Shown here piece after piece: positions 60,397 to 64,000 of a DNA stretch of 64,000 nucleotides. The translations under genes and the position numbers were made by a program. The notes under the pieces were generated by a model that was given only the letters and a program-made list of their open reading frames with translations, made no database searches and was not told the origin of the DNA. Source of the stretch: Oenanthe sinensis (taxonomy: Eukaryota; Streptophyta; Magnoliopsida; Apiales; Apiaceae); the NCBI GenBank assembly GCA_028671895.1, contig CM053809.1:727501-791500 (forward strand), read 5' to 3'. Positions within the stretch are counted from its first letter, which is position 1; each line of letters begins with the position of its first letter.

Positions 60397-61066
60397 TAGG
60401 GAAAGCCTACCTCTTTGTGCTAATGTTTTCAAGACAATATTAATTTTCTAGTAAAAGTAGTAGTAAAATAAATTTCACTCCCAATTTAGGGGGTAGTAGG
60501 TATGTAGCTTAACAGATAAACTCATGAAGGCCAACTTCTATTTTGGTTTTCAAATTTTGCTGAAGTTTTGACCAGTATGAATATACACACTGAAGTTATT
60601 ATTAATAAAGTTTTTTAGTAATTCTCGTTTGCTCAGACAATAAGAGGACACACCATTTTGCCCAGTAAAAAGGTATGTCCACCATCTGCAGAGCCTAATA
60701 AAGAACAACAAATTTAAATGAAGGCCCCACAAGGGTCTAGTATTACTATTACAAGCCATAAGCTATAATGGCCTAAGATAATTGTCAAGGTACATATTGA
60801 ATATTGAAGTGCATCAGGGCATGCCCTAGTACATAAAGTTGAAAGAAAATGACAGAGTTGCATATTGAATGACTTATAATAGGCAAAGGTTAGGGCAATT
60901 ACAAGCAAGCATAAAATAACGACAAGTAGATATCGAAAAACGTATCTCCCCCGGTGATAACCATTCATAGATAACAATAAAGTAAAAGAAATTGTTTAAA
61001 TTTATATAACTTGCAGGGTTTTACACAGGACCTGCACCCCCTGAAAGTATTTAACTTAGTCATGAC
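60397..61066. other. Gypsy remnant, stretch between pol and antisense ORF
   Basis: 670 bases with a purine-rich AATTTAGGGGGTAGTAGG near 60484 and no coding signal that I can recognise. Confidence 0.5.
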
Positions 61067-62003
61067 CTAGGGCTGAGGATCTGCAGAAGGATAAGTGGTA
61101 GCAGCGACAGATTGAAGGGGCTTAATCACTAGTGGAACACTAAGCAAAGGAATAGAGGGCGTACCTTCTATATTTTATGTGGCGAACTCTTAAGTAGGGC
61201 GCGCCTGAAGGGCAAGCATAACCTCTATTTTTGCCAGCATTTCCTTCTTGTTCTTTGCAATTGCTTCAATTTTGTCCACATGAAACTTGGCCATCCACGC
61301 CTTAGCAACCGGACCAAACCTAGTCTAGTCATAGTTGGAGTCCAAGGCCAAGAATCCTTTAACATAGTTCTGGAACCCGCCATGGAAAGCATTCTTTTCA
61401 GCAACCTTTTTCTTCTTTTCCTAACCAGCTTTCTCTGCCTCCCACTTAGTTTTTCCCTCCTTTAAGGCTTCGACCTCGATGTGATAACTTTGTTGAGCTA
61501 GTTTTCTGAGAACTATAAGTCATATTCAAGTTAAAAATTTCATTTTCCTTCTCATTCAATTTCTTCTCGAAATCAGATTTGGCCGCACCTAGAACACTAG
61601 AGACCTTATTTTTCTCTTTTTTCATGGAGGATAAGTGTGCCTCTACTTGTTCTAGATGATGAGTTCTTGTCAGAGTATGGAAGTATAACTCTTCAATGAC
61701 TTTGTTCATAGCATCATCAATGGCTTTCCCCTCCTAGCCTTCCATTCGTTAACATCCGAGTCATGGATGATGAACTTATCTGTTGTTCCTAAAGTAGAGG
61801 AGACCAATGAAGTTTCTGACGAAGAAAGGTTAACTTTGTTTCTTTTTTAAGGATTCAGAAGATGTGTCCTTGGACTTTTGGGGCTCCTTAGGAGGACGAT
61901 TAAGAATCTCCCTTGTGCTTTTGGGGGCATCCTTGCTTTTGGGCGCGTCCTTGACTAGGGATGATGGCTCATAGTCCCCAAAGGCCGATGGAATTCCTTC
62001 CAT
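61067..62003 (-). pseudogene. Antisense ORF of the Gypsy remnant
   Basis: A minus-strand reading frame starts at ATG 62003 (MEGIPSAFGDYEPSSLVKD) and is recognisable to TAG at 61067-61069 (ending SADPQP). It has a Lys/Pro/Ser-rich start (KSKDAPKSTREILNRPPKEP), a charged coiled-coil centre (LEQVEAHLSSMKKEKNKVSS, EKKLNEKENEIFNLN) and a C-terminal block (FLALDSNYDxTRFGPVAKAW). Several stops and shifts interrupt it. TTTTGTAG just before the ATG could be a splice acceptor. Tat-lineage elements such as Grande and Retand carry an antisense gene between pol and the 3' LTR, which this fits. The function is unknown. Confidence 0.65.
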
Positions 62004-62430
62004 ATCTACAAAAGATGTGATGAAGCAAGTCACAATTATGAATAAAAAATAAGTACACAAAATGATATGACTTTCACTACGCCATAAACGGCCTAATGCA
62101 ATACTTTTAGAATGCAACACTCATTTTCCGTTACATTAGCCTACTTTTTTTGAGCAACTGCAACACTACAAACAAAGCGTTGCATTATATTAGAAAGTTG
62201 TGTTGCAGTTCAATTGTAGTGTTGCACCTTGCAACAGTAAGGGAAAAAGCGTTGCATTTGGTGAGCAATTAGGACAAAAAATGATGATGTGGCATGTGGG
62301 ACCCACGTGTGGGACCCACATTTGCTGACGTGTCACTGCTGACGTGGCAGGTGGACCCACCTGTGCTGACGTGTCATGTGTGGGGCCCACGTGTGGGACC
62401 CACATTTTGCTGACGTGGCACTGCTGACGT

Positions 62431-63065
62431 GGCAAGAAAGCGTTGCATTTGGTCCTTCAGTGTTGCATTTGCACTTGGTGTTGCATTTGAGTTTTTGAGG
62501 GACCCACATTTTACTGACGGGGCAGTGATGACGTCAGCATGTGGGACCCACTTCTGCTGACGTGTTATGTGTGGAACCTACGTGTGGGGCCCACATTTGG
62601 GGCCCACATTTTGCTGACGTGGCAAGAAAGTGTTGCATTTGGTCCTTCAGTGTTGCATTTGCACTTGGTGTTGCATTTGAGTTTTTGAGGGACCCACATT
62701 TTGCTGACGGGGCAGTGATGACGTCAGCATGTGGGACCCACTTCTGCTGACGTGTTATGTGTGGGACCCACGTGTGGGGCCCACATTTGGGGCCCACATT
62801 TTGCGGACGTGGCAAGAAAGCGTTGCATTTGGTCCTTCAGTGTTGCATTTGCACTTGGTGTTGCATTTGAGTTTTTGAGGGACCCACATTTTGCTGACGG
62901 GGCAGAGATGACGTCAGCATGTGGGACCCACTTCTGCTGACGTGTTATGTGTGGGACCCAGGTGTGGGTCCCACATTTGGGGCCCACATTTTGCTGACGT
63001 GGCAAGAAAGCGTTGCATTTGGTCCTTCAGTGTTGCATTTGCACTTGGTGTTGCATTTGAGTTAT
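62431..63065. repeat. 190-bp GC-rich tandem repeat within the CACTA end
   Basis: GGCAAGAAAG occurs at 62431, 62621, 62811 and 63001, an exact 190-base period: three full units and a partial fourth. Each unit has three TGTTGCATTT-type subterminal motifs, then GGGACCCAC / GGGGCCCAC palindromic blocks and several TGACG(T) motifs. Units differ at only a few bases. The less regular stretch 62280-62430 is built from the same GTGGGACCCAC and TGCTGACGTGGCA pieces. Open frames over the array are artefacts. Confidence 0.95.
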
Positions 63066-64000
63066 TAGTACAAGTCAAATTAATAGTTGACTACAAAATG
63101 TACCATCTAAAATAATTTTTTATTTTTTAAAATTTTGGGAATATCACTATATTAGATATATATTAACATCCGTATGGTTGGATCGTCGATAAGTATTTCT
63201 AAAAAAATAGAGATAACAATCTGGGATAAAGTACTAGTTAGTAGTACAAGTCAAATCAATAGTTGACTATAAATTTTATAATCTAAATTAATTTTTTATT
63301 TTTTAAAATTTTGGGAATATCACTATATTAGATATATATTCACATCCGTACGGTCGGATCGTCGATAAGTATTTCTAAAAAAATAGAGACAACAATCTGG
63401 GATAAAGTACTAGTTAGTAGTACAAGTCAAATCAATAGTTGACTATAAATTTTACAATCTAAATTAATTTTTTTATTTTTTAAAATTTTGGGAATATCAC
63501 TATATTAGATATATATTCACATCCGTACGGTCGGATCGTCGATAAGTATTTCTAAAAAAATAGAGACAACAATCTGGGATAAAGTACTAGTTAGTAGTAC
63601 AAGTCAAATCAATAGTTGACTATAAATTTTACAATCTAAATTAATTTTTTATTTTTTCAAATTTTGGGAATATCACTATATTAGATATATATTCACATCC
63701 GTACGGTTGGATCGTCGATAAGTATTTCTAAAAAAATAGAGACAACAATCTGGGATAAAGTACTAGTTAGTAGTATAAGTCAAATCAATAGTTGACTATA
63801 AATTTTACAATCTAAATTAATTTTTTATTTTTTAAAATTTTGGGAATATCACTATATTAGATATATATTCACATCCGTACGGTCGGATCGTCGATAAGTA
63901 TTTCTAAAAAAATAGAGACAACAATCTGGGATGAAGTACTAGTTAGTAGTACAAGTCAAATCAATAGTTGACTATAAATTTTACAATCTAAATTAATTTT
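63066..64000. repeat. 176-177-bp satellite-like tandem array
   Basis: GATAAAGTAC (or GATGAAGTAC) recurs at 63225, 63401, 63578, 63754 and 63930, spacings of 176, 177, 176 and 176 bases. There are five units and a partial one, running off the right edge. Each unit has TAGTACAAGTCAAAT, ATAGTTGACTATAAA, ATTAGATATATATTCACATC and CGGATCGTCGATAAG. The first unit is the most diverged; the others differ by only a few bases. The monomer is AT-rich and of nucleosomal length. No ORF is present. Confidence 0.95.

Larger units (their letters stand above)
62075..64000. mobile_element. CACTA DNA transposon, left end, running off the window
   Basis: CACTACGCCATAAACGGCC at 62075 has the CACTA terminus. The next 160 bases hold many direct and inverted copies of a short subterminal motif (AATGCAACACT, GCGTTGCATT, TGTTGCAGTT, GTGTTGCACC), the usual arrangement of transposase-binding sites. 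The element extends rightward; no transposase is visible and the other end is not in view. Whether the satellite from 63066 lies inside it is unknown. Confidence 0.7.

Noticed and set aside
62190..63115. Repeated ORFs over the 190-bp array (MPRQQNVGPKCG and MGPTSADVLCV types)
   Set aside because: They follow the tandem repeat on both strands at once and have no start context or family; they are artefacts of GC-rich repeats.
63066..64000. Calling the satellite centromeric
   Set aside because: Monomer length alone is not evidence; five units at a transposon border cannot show centromere identity.

Overview
This window is plant nuclear DNA made almost entirely of transposable elements. I find no convincing host gene. 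The dominant elements are long Ty1/Copia retrotransposons. They have LTRs of 0.8 to 1.8 kb, primer sites matching initiator tRNA-Met, a G-rich polypurine tract, and a large extra ORF (here ORF3) between pol and the 3' LTR. This layout is typical of the SIRE/Maximus lineage. The density and nesting suggest a heterochromatic region of a large eudicot genome; I cannot name the species.

Layout, using my own labels. RT-A is a minus-strand Copia element (1-1648 plus 25959-34482, running off the left edge). RT-C (1649-25958, TSD AAAAC) is inserted into its spacer. RT-C is a long element without recognisable gag or pol. RT-E (8198-19688, TSD TACTC) is inserted inside RT-C. RT-E is very young, with near-identical LTRs, gag-pol and ORF3, and each of its long reading frames is broken by one stop codon. 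At 34483-34982 there is a short LTR-like remnant, followed by a 132-bp AT microsatellite. RT-D is an old, decayed plus-strand Copia element (about 35176-58996). Its pol is split by solo LTR G (35245-37076, TSD TAGTA), and its ORF3 is split by RT-B (40972-56913), a 16-kb minus-strand relative of RT-A. The ORF3 of RT-B is in turn split by solo LTR F (45049-45811, TSD AATAT). To the right lie a Ty3/Gypsy (Tat-like) remnant with an antisense ORF (about 58997-62074), the end of a CACTA DNA transposon (62075 onward) containing 190-bp GC-rich tandem repeats, and a 176-177-bp satellite array running off the right edge.

How the parts work together. In each Copia element, gag makes the particle protein, and pol makes protease, integrase, reverse transcriptase and RNase H. 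ORF3 is a protein of about 1,330 codons of unknown role that two families keep at the same length and position. RT-B preserves the empty target site of RT-C, and target-site duplications fix the order of insertion: D, then B and G; A, then C, then E.

The most unusual signal is not a gene. Four distinguishable LTR families each carry their own array of a short repeated motif just upstream of the predicted TATA box. In RT-E that same motif also fills the pol-ORF3 spacer and two in-frame linkers of its proteins.
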